NCBI RefSeq assembly: GCF_039539445.1
Contig: NZ_BAABDD010000004.1
Span: 186,001-250,000, forward strand
Source of the DNA: Salinactinospora qingdaonensis
GTDB lineage: Bacteria; Actinomycetota; Actinomycetes; Streptosporangiales; Streptosporangiaceae
DNA: 64,000 bases
Direction of reading: 5' to 3'
Below, piece after piece: positions 15,649 through 24,355 of the stretch. The translations under genes were made by a program, and so were the position numbers. Each line of letters starts with the position of its first letter. Positions within the stretch are counted from its first letter, which is position 1. Under the pieces are notes generated by a model that saw only the letters and a list, made by a program, of their open reading frames with translations, was not told the origin of the DNA and searched no databases.

Positions 15649-16119
15649 TCAAAGCGTCGCGACCACCTCGGCGAGGCGGTCCATGGTCTCCCGGGAGCCC
15701 TCCTCCATACCGCTTTGGACCATGCCGTCACGGTCCTCGACCGACTGGAAGACCGACGTGCCCACATACCTGGTTTTCCCGTCGACCTCTTCAAAGGTGG
15801 CCGTCTCCAGCGCCACGTGTCTCGGCATCCCCTCGAACTCGAAGGTCTGCACGATCCGTTGGGGAGCCGCGACCTCGTGGTAGACCCCGTGGAACCCGTA
15901 GTCGTTGCCCTCGGCGTCGCGGTTGATGAAGCGCCACGCGCCTCCTGAGTGCACCTCTGCCCGGTCGACGACGGTCGAGTAACGCCGCGGCCCCCACCAG
16001 TTGGGGATGAGCTTGGGGTCGGTGAATGCTTGGAACACTACGTCGGGGGAGGCGTCGAAGACGCGCTTGACGACGATGTCCTGCCGGCCCGGTTCGATGA
16101 CGAACTCAGTCTCGTTCAT
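15649..16119 (-). CDS. SRPBCC (AHSA1-type) protein
   Basis: 156 residues from ATG 16119, overlapping the ArsR gene by 14 bp. It belongs to the START/SRPBCC superfamily, Aha1-like branch: VKRVFDASPDVVFQAFTDP, WWGPRRYSTVV, GAWRFINRD and a C-terminal long helix GMEEGSRETMDRLAEVV. Proteins of this branch are often encoded with an ArsR repressor and bind hydrophobic ligands; the ligand is unknown. An ATG 48 bp upstream (16167) would also be in frame but lies inside the regulator gene with no better ribosome-binding site. Confidence 0.85.
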   Translation of the reverse strand: MNETEFVIEPGRQDIVVKRVFDASPDVVFQAFTDPKLIPNWWGPRRYSTVVDRAEVHSGGAWRFINRDAEGNDYGFHGVYHEVAAPQRIVQTFEFEGMPRHVALETATFEEVDGKTRYVGTSVFQSVEDRDGMVQSGMEEGSRETMDRLAEVVATL

Positions 16120-16459
16120 GGTCCTGCTCCTTGTGTTCTTCGCGGATGCGTTGGATTTCCCGGTCAAGTCGGTCGAACTGGTCGCGTCGGATCTCCCGGT
16201 AACGCTCGATCCACTCGGACGCGCTGTCCAACGGCGCCGTCTCCAACCGGCAGGGGCGCCATTGGGCGTCGCGGCCCCGCGTGATCAGCCCGGCCCGTTC
16301 GAGCACCTTCAGGTGTTTGGAGATCGCCTGGAGGCTGATGGAGAACGGTTCCGCCAGTTCGTTGACCGTCGCCTCGCCTTGGGCCAGCCGGACCAGGATC
16401 GCCCGGCGTGTCGGGTCGGCCAGCGCGGTGAAGGTGGCGCTGAGCTGATCCTCGGCCAT
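16106..16459 (-). CDS. ArsR-family transcriptional regulator
   Basis: 117-residue winged-helix repressor: FTALADPTRRAILVRLAQGE, recognition helix region ISLQAISKHLKVLERAGLIT, then the wing RGRDAQWRPCRLE and a charged C-terminal helix. The metal-binding cysteines of classical ArsR are absent, as expected for the subgroup paired with SRPBCC proteins. First gene of a two-gene operon. The promoter carries TATAAA, and next to it the dyad at 16482-16499, so autoregulation is likely. Confidence 0.9.
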   Translation of the reverse strand: MAEDQLSATFTALADPTRRAILVRLAQGEATVNELAEPFSISLQAISKHLKVLERAGLITRGRDAQWRPCRLETAPLDSASEWIERYREIRRDQFDRLDREIQRIREEHKEQDHERD

Positions 16460-16481
16460 CTTTTATACAACCCTTCGGTTT

Positions 16482-16499
16482 ATAAACCTGTAGGTTGAT
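16482..16499. promoter_or_regulatory. Probable ArsR operator
   Basis: ATAAACCT-GT-AGGTTGAT: 7 of 8 arm positions are symmetric. It lies 23 bp upstream of the ArsR start and, read leftward, abuts a TATAAA -10-like element. Assignment to this ArsR protein is by position. Confidence 0.6.
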
Positions 16500-16932
16500 A
16501 GTGCGGTATGCGCATGTGGGGTGTCAAGCGCACCGTTCTCCCCGCGGCGAGGCGGCCGGTCTCCGGCCATGCCCGCGGTGCCCTCCCCCGCTGGGGCGGC
16601 CCGATCCCGCGCTCGTCGACGTCGAGGGCCGGCGCCCCGTCGCAGTCGCCCCGTCCGCCCGGGAGCCGTTCACTTCCCTGAAGGCGCCGCCGGCCCTGTG
16701 CGGGGTTACGAGGGGTGGTCTCCCGCGGGGAAGACCGCCCCCTCATAGAGTGTGATATGCCTCATAGGAAGCTGCGATTCTCTGTGATCCCCCTGGTCAC
16801 ATCTTCACCGTTCGCCGCATTGCAGCCGATGCGGCCGTGTTGACCAGGCGGATGCGGCGGCGGGTCGTTACCCTTGGCCTGTAGTACCCAGCACGTCGTT
16901 TCGCTCCGGTTTCCGTCGGCGGGAGGGGCCCT
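16500..16932. other. Intergenic region without recognised features
   Basis: About 430 bp between the ArsR promoter and the VOC gene. Open frames are Arg/Pro-rich and lack ribosome-binding sites. The last 60 bp presumably contain the VOC promoter. Confidence 0.5.
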
Positions 16933-17340
16933 ATGGGCAACACTCCAGACATCATCCCCACGCTTCGCTACCAGGACGCCCGGGCGGCCATCACCTGGCT
17001 GGAGGAGGTACTCGGCTTCCGCCGGGTTCTGGTGGTCGACGGTTCCGACGGCCCCGAGGGCAGCGTCGCCCACGCCCAACTCGCCTTGGGCAACGGGCTC
17101 GTCATGCTCGCCTCGGTCCCCACTGAAGACGAGGACCGCATCGACCTCGGCTCCGGCCCCTCGGCGATCTACCTCGTCATCGACGACGTGGCGGCGGCGT
17201 GGAAACGCGCCAGCAGCTTCGACGTCGAGGTGGTACGCGAGTTCCGCAGCGAGGACTACGGCGGCGAAGGCTTCTCGATCCGTGACCCCGAGGGCAACGT
17301 CTGGAGCGTGGGCTCCTACCGTCCCAGCACCGAGGGCTAG
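16933..17340 (+). CDS. VOC-family (glyoxalase/bleomycin-resistance fold) protein
   Basis: 135 residues with GGGAGGGG before the ATG. Typical vicinal-oxygen-chelate pattern: PTLRYQDARAAITWLEEVLGF at the start, a central GSGPSAIYLVIDDVAAAW and a final YGGEGFSIRDPEGNVWSVGSY. This resembles the YkcA/PhnB-like branch rather than metal-dependent glyoxalase I. The substrate is unknown. It is rightward, 71 bp before a CoA ligase gene, and may mark the left edge of the cluster. Confidence 0.85.
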   Translation: MGNTPDIIPTLRYQDARAAITWLEEVLGFRRVLVVDGSDGPEGSVAHAQLALGNGLVMLASVPTEDEDRIDLGSGPSAIYLVIDDVAAAWKRASSFDVEVVREFRSEDYGGEGFSIRDPEGNVWSVGSYRPSTEG

Positions 17341-17411
17341 GCTCGCTCCTCGTCCTCGCGGGGTGGCCGTGACGGCGTCCCACCCGAACCTTGAGCCCTG
17401 GCTGAGTCCCC

Positions 17412-18956
17412 ATGAGCGAAGCTTTCCGTGCCCTGGCCGCCGCTGCCCCGGAGGCCCTAGCCGTCGTTGACGACACCGGCTCACTGAGCCGCGCCCAAGC
17501 CGACCAGCGCGTCGAGGCGCTCGCGGCGCGGCTGCGCGCTCACGGGGCCGGCCCGGGCGACCGGATCGCCTGGTCGATGCCGAACCGGGCCGAGGTGGTG
17601 CTGCTCGCCTTGGCCGCCCAGCGTGTGGGCGCGGTAGTGGTGGCCTTGAGCTACCGCTCCTCGCGGGCCGAACTGTCCCGGATGCTGGCGTTTGCCCAGC
17701 CCGCCGTGGCCGTCGTCGACGCCACCACGCACGAGGCCGTGGCCGGCGCCGCCGACAGCGTCGCCCTCCTCGACGTCGATGCGGCCGAAGCCACCGAGAC
17801 CGGCGGCGACCCGCCCCCCAGCGAGGAGCGCACCGCACCGCCCGCACCGGCGGGAGCCGCCACGGGCCGGCTGGGCGCGGGAGCCTCCATGCTGTTCACC
17901 TCCGGAACCACCGGCTCACCCAAAGCCGCGCTGCGCACCAGCGGTGACGCCGCGCTCTCCACGGCCATCGCCGACGCTTTCGGCTTCCACAGCGCCACCC
18001 GTTACCTCTCCTCCGGCCCTCTCTACCACTCCGGACCGTGGACTTGCGCTCTCATGGTGTTGGCCCGGGGTGGGGCGGTGGTGCTGCGGCCCAGCTTCGA
18101 CCCGGTCGGGTGGCTCGCCGCGGCTCGCCGGCACGGGGTGACGGCCTCGTTTTGCACCCCGACGCTACTGCGGCGCCTCGTCGAAGCCGTCGAGTCCGGA
18201 GCGCCCGCCCCCGAGACGCTGGAGACCGTCGTGGTTTCCGGTGAGCCTTTCCGGCCGGAGCTGAAGCGGCGGGCGGTGGCCGCGCTGGGTCACGTACTGC
18301 TGGATTGCTACGGCAGCACCGAACTCGGTCCGATGACCGCCATGCCGCCGGCGTCGCTGCTGGAGCGGCCGACCTCGTGTGGCCGGCCCTTCCCCGGTGT
18401 CGAGGTGGCCGCGTTCGAGGGCCAGGAGCGGCTCGGCCCCGGTCACGTGGGGCTGTTGCGGGGCCGCACCCCCTTGGCGTTCGCGGGCTACCTGCGCGAC
18501 GGCGCCGACGCCCCCGACGACTCGGGCCAGGGGTGGGCCACCGTCGGTGACCTCGGATTCGTCGACGACGATGGCTATGTCCACCTCATCGACCGCTCCG
18601 ACGACATGATCATCAGCGGCGGCGTCAACATCTTCCCCGCCGACGTCGAGGCGGTGCTCTCCCAGCACCCTGAGATCCGCCAGTGCGCCGTGGTCGGCGC
18701 GCCCGACCCCGAATGGGGGCAGGCGGTGTGCGCGTTCGTCGTCGGGGATCGTCCGCTGGAGGTCGCCGAGGTGCGCGCGTGGCTGCGGGGCCGGATCTCC
18801 GACGACAAGCGGCCCCGCCGCGTGGTCAACGTCAGCGAACTGCCCACCACCGGCACCGAGAAGATCGCCCGTGCCCAGCTACGGGAGCGACTGGCCGACT
18901 CCGGAGCCCGCCACGACGAGGTTAGCTCGGGAGCAGGCGAGCCGGCATCTTCCTGA
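17412..18956 (+). CDS. Class I adenylate-forming acyl-CoA ligase
   Basis: 514 residues. ANL-superfamily enzyme that activates a carboxylic acid as acyl-AMP and transfers it to CoA. Motifs: P-loop MLFTSGTTGSPKAALRT (near residue 160), YGSTELGPM, the hinge region GDLGFVDDDGYVHLIDRSDD followed by MIISGGVNIFP, and the C-terminal catalytic lysine in TTGTEKIARAQL. The substrate pocket cannot be read with confidence. It runs opposite to the main operon, and its last 35 bp overlap the 3-prime end of the P450 gene, so the two are convergent. Confidence 0.9.
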   Translation: MSEAFRALAAAAPEALAVVDDTGSLSRAQADQRVEALAARLRAHGAGPGDRIAWSMPNRAEVVLLALAAQRVGAVVVALSYRSSRAELSRMLAFAQPAVAVVDATTHEAVAGAADSVALLDVDAAEATETGGDPPPSEERTAPPAPAGAATGRLGAGASMLFTSGTTGSPKAALRTSGDAALSTAIADAFGFHSATRYLSSGPLYHSGPWTCALMVLARGGAVVLRPSFDPVGWLAAARRHGVTASFCTPTLLRRLVEAVESGAPAPETLETVVVSGEPFRPELKRRAVAALGHVLLDCYGSTELGPMTAMPPASLLERPTSCGRPFPGVEVAAFEGQERLGPGHVGLLRGRTPLAFAGYLRDGADAPDDSGQGWATVGDLGFVDDDGYVHLIDRSDDMIISGGVNIFPADVEAVLSQHPEIRQCAVVGAPDPEWGQAVCAFVVGDRPLEVAEVRAWLRGRISDDKRPRRVVNVSELPTTGTEKIARAQLRERLADSGARHDEVSSGAGEPASS

Positions 18957-20172
18957 TGCCGTTCATGAAGTTCGACTCCAGCCGCTCCGGGGGCGCGCTC
19001 AGGCGCAGCCGGCCCAGGTCGGGGCGGAGCAGGTCGAGCAGCTCCGCCGCCTCCAGCCGGGCCAGGTGCGAGCCCAGACAGAAGTGGGCTCCGTGGCCGA
19101 AGGCCAGGTGCGGGTTGGGGTCGCGTCCCAGGTCGAGCTGGTCGGGTGCCTCGAAGACCTCCGGGTCGCGGTTGGCCGAGATGTAGTAGAGCACGACTTT
19201 GTCACCGGTCGCGATCGGCTGGCCGTCCAGGACCGTGTCGCGCACGGCGGTGCGGCGGAACTGCATGATCGGCGTGACCCAGCGCAGCAGCTCGTCGACG
19301 GCGCGCGGCAGTAGCTGCGGGTCGGCGACGAGCCGGTCGCGCTGGTCGGGGTGTTCGGCCAGCGCGTGCAGCCCGCCCGAGATCAGGTGCCGAGTGGTCT
19401 CGTTACCGGCCACCACGAGCAGAATCCACAAGTTGCAAAATTCCAGTTCGGTGAGTTTCCTACCGTCGATCTCCACCGAGACCAACCGGCTGACCAGATC
19501 CTCTCCCGGACGGCGGCGCTTTTCCTCGGCGGCGGCCGAGGCGTAGGCGAACGCCTCCTGGAACGTGCGTTTGAACGTATCGACGTCCCCGCCGCCGTAG
19601 ACCGGGTCGTCGAAGCCGACGAGGTTGTTGCTCCACTCGAACAGCAGGGAGCGGTCGGCGCGCGGCATCCCGAGCAGGTCCGCCAGGACCAGCAGGGGAA
19701 GTTCGGCGGCCATGTCGCGGACGACGTCGAACTCCTCGTCGTCTTTGAGACGCCCCACGATCGCGGCGGCGTGAGCGCGCACCGAGTCGCGCAGCCGGCC
19801 GACCGCGCGCGGGGTGAACACCGCCGTCACCAGGCGGCGGGTGCGGGCGTGCTGGGGGGCGTCCATGTTGACCAGCAGTTGGCGGGTGCGGATCAGGTCG
19901 GCGCGCGAGACGGGGTCGTTCAGGAAAGCCCCGCGCTCGCCCGAGGAAAAGGTCTCGGTGTCGCGTGACGCCTCCAGGACAGCGGCGTGCCTGGTCACCG
20001 CCCAGTAGCCGGTGCCGCGGCGCACGACGCTGCCTCGCGGGCCGTGGCGTTCCAGGTCGGCTTCAGCGACCCACGAGACCGGTTCCCGGCTGCGCAGCCG
20101 CGCGAACTCGTCGTGGGGCACACCGGCACCGAAGACGGCCGGGTCGGAGAGCATCGTGGTGTTGGCTGTCAT
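18922..20172 (-). CDS. Cytochrome P450, CYP124/125/142-like
   Basis: 416 residues. Heme-binding loop FGHGAHFCLGSHLARLEAAE with the Cys ligand, K-helix ExxR in DELLRWVTPIMQFRRTA, I-helix VVAGNETTRHLI with an intact acid/threonine pair, and YISANRDPEVFEAPDQLDLG. The overall pattern is closest to actinobacterial P450s that oxidise lipid side chains (CYP124/125/142). It is the last gene of the long leftward operon; its ATG overlaps the stop of the CoA ligase (ATGA), so it probably oxidises an intermediate of this pathway. Redox partners may be the ferredoxin at 43.6 kb. Confidence 0.9.
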   Translation of the reverse strand: MTANTTMLSDPAVFGAGVPHDEFARLRSREPVSWVAEADLERHGPRGSVVRRGTGYWAVTRHAAVLEASRDTETFSSGERGAFLNDPVSRADLIRTRQLLVNMDAPQHARTRRLVTAVFTPRAVGRLRDSVRAHAAAIVGRLKDDEEFDVVRDMAAELPLLVLADLLGMPRADRSLLFEWSNNLVGFDDPVYGGGDVDTFKRTFQEAFAYASAAAEEKRRRPGEDLVSRLVSVEIDGRKLTELEFCNLWILLVVAGNETTRHLISGGLHALAEHPDQRDRLVADPQLLPRAVDELLRWVTPIMQFRRTAVRDTVLDGQPIATGDKVVLYYISANRDPEVFEAPDQLDLGRDPNPHLAFGHGAHFCLGSHLARLEAAELLDLLRPDLGRLRLSAPPERLESNFMNGIRKMPARLLPS

Positions 20173-21740
20173 GAGATCCCACCGTTTCGCTGCGCAGGGG
20201 AGAGGGAGGGGAAGAGCGGACGGAGCTCCCGTCTCCGCAGTTTGCCCATCTCGTCGCGGGGGAGGTGGTCGACCACCTCGTAGGCTCGGGGCACCTTGAA
20301 GCCCGCCAGCCGGCTCCGGCAGAAGGCGTCGAGAGCCTCGGCCGGATCGGTGCCCTCGGGGGTTTCCGGGGTGAGCCGCACCGCGGCCACCACGCGCTCC
20401 CCGAACTCCTCGTCGGGCACGCCCAGCACGGCCGCGTCACCGACCGCGGGGTGATCAAGGAGCACCTCCTCGACCTCGGCCGGGTAGACGTTTACCCCGC
20501 CCGAGACGATGGTGTCGGCGGAGCGACCGCTGAGGAACAGGTAGCCGTCGGCGTCCAGCCAGCCCAGGTCGCCGTAGGTGAAGGTCCCGGGGCCGAGGTG
20601 GGCCTGCCGGGTCTTCTCGGGGTCGTTGTAGTAGCTGAAGTCGCCCTTGGGGGAGCGCCGGATGAAGACACGTCCCGGCTGGCCGGGGGGCAGCGGGTCG
20701 CCGTCGTCGTCGACGATGAGGATGTCGGTGCGCGGCAGGGGACGCCCCACGCTCCCCGGTTTGCGCAGCCATGTCTTGGAGTCGATCAGCGTGACCACGC
20801 CGGCTTCGGTGGCGGCGTAGTACTCCAGTAGCACCGGCCCCCACCACTCGATCATGCGGCGCTTGACCTCCACCGGGCAGCTCCCGCCGCCGTGCCAGAC
20901 GCGGGTGAGGCTGGCGCCGGAGAATCCGGCGCGGGTTTCCTCCGGCAGCCGTAGCAGCCGCACGAACTGGGTCGGCACCATGTGGGTAGTGTTGACGCCC
21001 TCGGAGTCGATCAGCCGCAGCGTCGTCTCCGGGTCGAACTTGTGCCGCATGACCAGGTGCGCGCCGCGCAGCAGCGGAAACAGCGAGAAGAACAGTTGGG
21101 CCGAGTGGTACCAGGGGCCGGCGAGCAGGCTCGCCCCACCCTCGGGCAGGCCGAGGCGGTTGCCCAGGGCCGGCAGCGTCTCACGGACCCGGCTGAGCGG
21201 TCCACCGCTGGTCAGCACGCCGTTGATGACGCCGCGGGGGGTGCCGGTCGTACCCGAGGTGTAGAGCATCAGCGCACCCGAGACCTGGTCGGTGGGCTCT
21301 TCGCTCAAGGCGCCGGCCAGCAGTGGCTCGGTGGCCCGGAAACCGCTGTGGGGCCGCTCGCCCAACACGAGCCGTAGCGCGGGCGGGGTGGTGAACTCCT
21401 CGATCCCGGCGGCCACCGCGGCGCGTTCGGGGTCGACGACCAGGCCGCGGGCGCCGGAGTCGCGGACCAGGTGGGCCATCTCGGCCGCGGTGAAGTGCCA
21501 GTTGACCGGTACCAGGGTCACGCCCGCGTGCACGCAGGCGAGGGCGACCTCGAAGGTCTCGTTAGTGTTGCCCGCGGCCACACACAGCCGGTCGCCCGCC
21601 GTCAGCCCGCTGGCCCGTAGCGTGTGCACCCAGCGGTTCACGCGCGCGTCGAGGGCGCCGATGGTCGCTGTGCCACGGTCGTCGGTCAGGGCGGGCAGGC
21701 TCAGGTCGGTCGCTGCGCGTTCCCGGAGTAGTTCGGCCAT
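20169..21740 (-). CDS. Acyl-CoA ligase of the PKS operon
   Basis: 523 residues from ATG 21740. ANL-superfamily acid:CoA ligase with ALMLYTSGTTGTPRGVING, EYYAATEAGVVTLID, YGDLGWLDADGYLFLSGRSAD, TIVSGGVNVYPAEVEE and the catalytic lysine region PRDEMGKLRRREL. It differs clearly from the ligase at 17412, so the two probably take different acids. It is coupled by overlap to the P450 gene downstream and separated by 110 bp from the aldolase-like gene upstream. It could activate a starter acid or reactivate the released polyketide acid. Confidence 0.9.
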   Translation of the reverse strand: MAELLRERAATDLSLPALTDDRGTATIGALDARVNRWVHTLRASGLTAGDRLCVAAGNTNETFEVALACVHAGVTLVPVNWHFTAAEMAHLVRDSGARGLVVDPERAAVAAGIEEFTTPPALRLVLGERPHSGFRATEPLLAGALSEEPTDQVSGALMLYTSGTTGTPRGVINGVLTSGGPLSRVRETLPALGNRLGLPEGGASLLAGPWYHSAQLFFSLFPLLRGAHLVMRHKFDPETTLRLIDSEGVNTTHMVPTQFVRLLRLPEETRAGFSGASLTRVWHGGGSCPVEVKRRMIEWWGPVLLEYYAATEAGVVTLIDSKTWLRKPGSVGRPLPRTDILIVDDDGDPLPPGQPGRVFIRRSPKGDFSYYNDPEKTRQAHLGPGTFTYGDLGWLDADGYLFLSGRSADTIVSGGVNVYPAEVEEVLLDHPAVGDAAVLGVPDEEFGERVVAAVRLTPETPEGTDPAEALDAFCRSRLAGFKVPRAYEVVDHLPRDEMGKLRRRELRPLFPSLSPAQRNGGIS

Positions 21741-21850
21741 TGGGCGGATCGGGCTCCTTGAGGGTCGGGCGCCGCCGTAGCTCGGGCCGAGCGGAGGCGC
21801 AGGGCCGGCGCAGAGCCGGTTTCGGCTGCCGCGCGCCCCGGGCCGGGCTT

Positions 21851-22603
21851 TTAGTCCAGCAGGTCCGGCTCGCGGCGGGTGATGTCGGCGTAGAGCGGTT
21901 TGAAGTTGAAGCGGCCGATCTCCGGGCTTCCCATAGTCTCGGCGGTGGCCCGGGCGGCGACCGGGTCGACGGGCTTGGGGTCGCCGGCCGCCTCGGCGAG
22001 GAGCTGTACCTGGCAGGAGCGGTCCATCGCCAGGAACCACCACGCGGCCTCGGCCACGGAGCCGCCGACGGTGAGCAGCCCGTGGTTGCGCAGGATGACC
22101 GCCTTGTGTTCGCCCAGCGCCGCGGCGATCCTGGTCCCCTCGCCGGGGTCGAGCACCACGCCGGTGAAGTCGTCGAAGACCACGTGGTCCTCGTAGAAGG
22201 CGCAGGCGTCCTGGGTGATGGGGTCGAGGAGACGTCCCAGAGCCGCCCAGGCGCGCCCATGGGTGGAGTGCGTGTGGGCGGCTGCGACGACATCGGGCCG
22301 GGCGGCGTGGATACGGGAGTGGATGACGAACCCGGCCGGGTTCACCCGCCCCTCGCCCGCGACGACCTCGCCGTTCTCGTCAACCAGGAGTAGGTCGCTG
22401 ACGCGGACGTGGCTGAAGTGCTGACCGAAGGCGTTGACCCAGAAGTGGTCGGGATGCAGCGGGTCGCGGGCGGTCACGTGGCCGCCCGCGCCCTCGTCGA
22501 AACCGGCGCGGGCGAACAGGCGACAGGTCGCCGCAAGCTGCCGCTGCCGGTACAGTCGCTCTTCTTCTGGCTCGCGGCGGCGCCGGTCCGTGCTCGCGGC
22601 CAT
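21851..22603 (-). CDS. Class II aldolase/adducin-family protein
   Basis: 250 residues from ATG 22603, which overlaps the stop of the small upstream gene (TGATG). Zinc-dependent aldolase fold: GAGGHVTARDP near residue 40, the metal-binding AAAHTHSTHGRAW (residues about 110-122) and the third histidine in VILRNHGLLTVGG. In this family such proteins cleave or form C-C bonds in sugar phosphates, but homologues also decarboxylate or dehydrate other substrates, and several sit in natural product clusters. Membership in the KS operon suggests action on a polyketide intermediate. Confidence 0.85.
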   Translation of the reverse strand: MAASTDRRRREPEEERLYRQRQLAATCRLFARAGFDEGAGGHVTARDPLHPDHFWVNAFGQHFSHVRVSDLLLVDENGEVVAGEGRVNPAGFVIHSRIHAARPDVVAAAHTHSTHGRAWAALGRLLDPITQDACAFYEDHVVFDDFTGVVLDPGEGTRIAAALGEHKAVILRNHGLLTVGGSVAEAAWWFLAMDRSCQVQLLAEAAGDPKPVDPVAARATAETMGSPEIGRFNFKPLYADITRREPDLLD

Positions 22604-22752
22604 CAGCCACACCCGCCGGCCGTGTCGGTGTCAAAGGCCCCGACCCGTTCGCGGACGGCCTCGGGGATGCCGGCCAGCGGGTCGGTCTCCTCCGTGGCGT
22701 CGGGGTGGGGGGCCGCGTCGGGCGTGGTGTCGGTTTCGGAGGGTGTGCTCAT
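22603..22752 (-). CDS. Unrecognised 49-residue protein in the PKS operon
   Basis: A short frame from ATG 22752 to TGA 22603-22605. The start overlaps the isomerase stop (ATGA) and the stop overlaps the aldolase-like start (TGATG), so it is translationally coupled on both sides and almost certainly expressed. The product begins MSTPSETDTTPDAAPHPDAT, is very acidic and Thr/Pro/Asp-rich, has one helix-like stretch (DPLAGIPEAVRERVGAF) and ends AGGCG with a single cysteine. No family was recognised. A flexible adaptor, a protein subunit or a peptide precursor are all possible. Confidence 0.7.
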   Translation of the reverse strand: MSTPSETDTTPDAAPHPDATEETDPLAGIPEAVRERVGAFDTDTAGGCG

Positions 22753-23387
22753 CGGGGAACCTCGCTTTCGTCACGGAGCGGGAGGTAGGCGTCGAGAAAG
22801 TCGTCAAGGCGGTCCAGACCCCAGAATCGGTGCCGGCCGACGCGCATGTAGGGGATGCCGAAGATGTCGTCGCGCCACGCCTCGAACAGGCAGTCGACAG
22901 CCTCGGCACGGATCTCGTCGTCGTCGACCGCGCCGGCGAGCAGGTCGGGGTCGGCGCCGGCCTCCTTGGCCGCGGCCCGGATCGCCTCGGTTTGGCAGAT
23001 GTCCTCACCGCGGTGCCATCGGGCCCGGATCAGCGCGTCGTAGAAGGGTTCGGCCAGCCCGCACCGCTGCGCCCGCAGCCAGGCCAGGTGGGGGAGCTCC
23101 CACCAGGGGTCGATGTCGACGGGCCACACCATCGGGAAGCCGTGGCGTTGGGCGAGCCGTTTGGTGTCCTGAAGGATGTAGAGGTGCTTGGCCTTGCTCA
23201 TCTGCGTGTAGTGGAACTGCCCGCCCCGCTCTTCGAGGCCGCGGGAGGTCCGCTCGTCGGGGTCCCAGAAGGGGATGAACCGGATCGCCTCCATGGCGTC
23301 GGGAACGCGGCGCCGTAGCAGCTCCACGGTCATCCAACTGAAGGGGCTGCGGAAAGAGAAGTGGATGCGTGGTGGTCGTCTCATCAT
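22749..23387 (-). CDS. DsbA-fold isomerase (2-hydroxychromene-2-carboxylate isomerase family)
   Basis: 212 residues. Thioredoxin-like DsbA fold without a CxxC pair: IHFSFRSPFSWMTVELLRRR at the start takes the place of the active-site loop, WPVDIDPWWELPHLAWLRAQ and GIPYMRVGRHRFWGLDRLD follow. The family includes glutathione-linked or glutathione-independent cis-trans isomerases. In a highly reducing type II PKS operon the natural guess is isomerisation of a double bond in a polyenyl chain. Start at ATG 23387 overlaps the thioesterase stop; a second ATG follows at once. Confidence 0.85.
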   Translation of the reverse strand: MMRRPPRIHFSFRSPFSWMTVELLRRRVPDAMEAIRFIPFWDPDERTSRGLEERGGQFHYTQMSKAKHLYILQDTKRLAQRHGFPMVWPVDIDPWWELPHLAWLRAQRCGLAEPFYDALIRARWHRGEDICQTEAIRAAAKEAGADPDLLAGAVDDDEIRAEAVDCLFEAWRDDIFGIPYMRVGRHRFWGLDRLDDFLDAYLPLRDESEVPR

Positions 23388-24355
23388 CGCCTCCCGCCGG
23401 TGAGGGCGGCGACGGTGGCCTCGTCCAGCTCGGCCAGGCCGCCCGCGCCGCTGCCTCGACTGATCGCGTAGCCGTGCAGGATGCTGGCGGTGGCGGTGTG
23501 CGTCAGTCGGCCCTCGCGCGCGACGTAGCAGTCCATCCGCGCCTCCCAGGTGAGGTTCTTCAGCACGTCGGTCACCGTGAAGGTGGTGTGGACCTCCTCC
23601 TCCATGTGCACGTCGGCCAGCATCCGCACCCGGGCGCGCGACACGACCGGAATCCAGCCGCGTTCGGCCAGCATCCGGCCCACGGATATACCCCGCTCGG
23701 CGAGGAACCGGTCGACGACCTCCTCCAGCGCGGCGACGTAGGAGGAGTGCTGCAACCGGTCGGAGTAGTGGCACAGCGGGTAGCGCGCGCGCCAGGTCCA
23801 GCCGAAAACCCCCGAGCCGGGGGGTGCCAGCAGCCGCATCGGATCGTCGTCTGCGGCGTCGAGGGCCGGCGGCGCTGTCGCGGCGTCGGCGGCGGTCACC
23901 GCGGGGACCACCACCGAGGTGGCCGTGCCCAGATCGGGCAGGAGCGCCGTCACGTCGGCGGGGGCGGCGGGAGGTACGGGCGCGCCGTGCTCCTCGACCA
24001 GGGCCACCGTGACCTTGCCCCGCATCGTGACGGTCCGGGTGCCGGCGCGCTCGACCGTCAGGGTGACCGCGAACCGGCCGGGTTTGGTCAGGCGCGCCTC
24101 GCCGGTGACCTCGTCGTCGACCTCCAACACAGCGGGCAGCAGGCCCGAGGAGTCGACGATCGACAGCCCCAGCCCGAACTCGTGGTAGAGCCGTTGCGGT
24201 CCGGCGCCGCGCTCCCGGAACCAGCCCAGGACCGTTTCCTCGGCCATGGCCAGGAACTGGCGGAACCCGACCCAGGTACGGATGTTGGCGCCGTCGTAGC
24301 GTGGGCGGACCGTGACCGCGCTCACTCGCTGGTCGGCAGTCGTCGTGGACATCAT
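23384..24355 (-). CDS. Double-hotdog acyl thioesterase-like protein
   Basis: 323 residues with two hotdog-fold halves. The N-terminal half has RYDGANIRTWVGFRQFLAMA and a strand-rich region to about residue 130; an Ala/Pro linker follows; the C-terminal half has YPLCHYSDRLQHSSYVAALE and VRMLADVHMEEEVHTTFTVTD. This is the layout of acyl-ACP or acyl-CoA thioesterases and dehydratase-like proteins. It may release the finished chain from the ACP at 29.6 kb or act on CoA esters. Start ATG 24355 (or 24352) overlaps the hydrolase stop. Confidence 0.75.
   Translation of the reverse strand: MMSTTTADQRVSAVTVRPRYDGANIRTWVGFRQFLAMAEETVLGWFRERGAGPQRLYHEFGLGLSIVDSSGLLPAVLEVDDEVTGEARLTKPGRFAVTLTVERAGTRTVTMRGKVTVALVEEHGAPVPPAAPADVTALLPDLGTATSVVVPAVTAADAATAPPALDAADDDPMRLLAPPGSGVFGWTWRARYPLCHYSDRLQHSSYVAALEEVVDRFLAERGISVGRMLAERGWIPVVSRARVRMLADVHMEEEVHTTFTVTDVLKNLTWEARMDCYVAREGRLTHTATASILHGYAISRGSGAGGLAELDEATVAALTGGRR

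Noticed and set aside
22603..22752. Small ORF as a mycofactocin-type precursor
   Set aside because: The C-terminal sequence AGGCG does not match the mycofactocin precursor ending, and no radical-SAM partner is visible.
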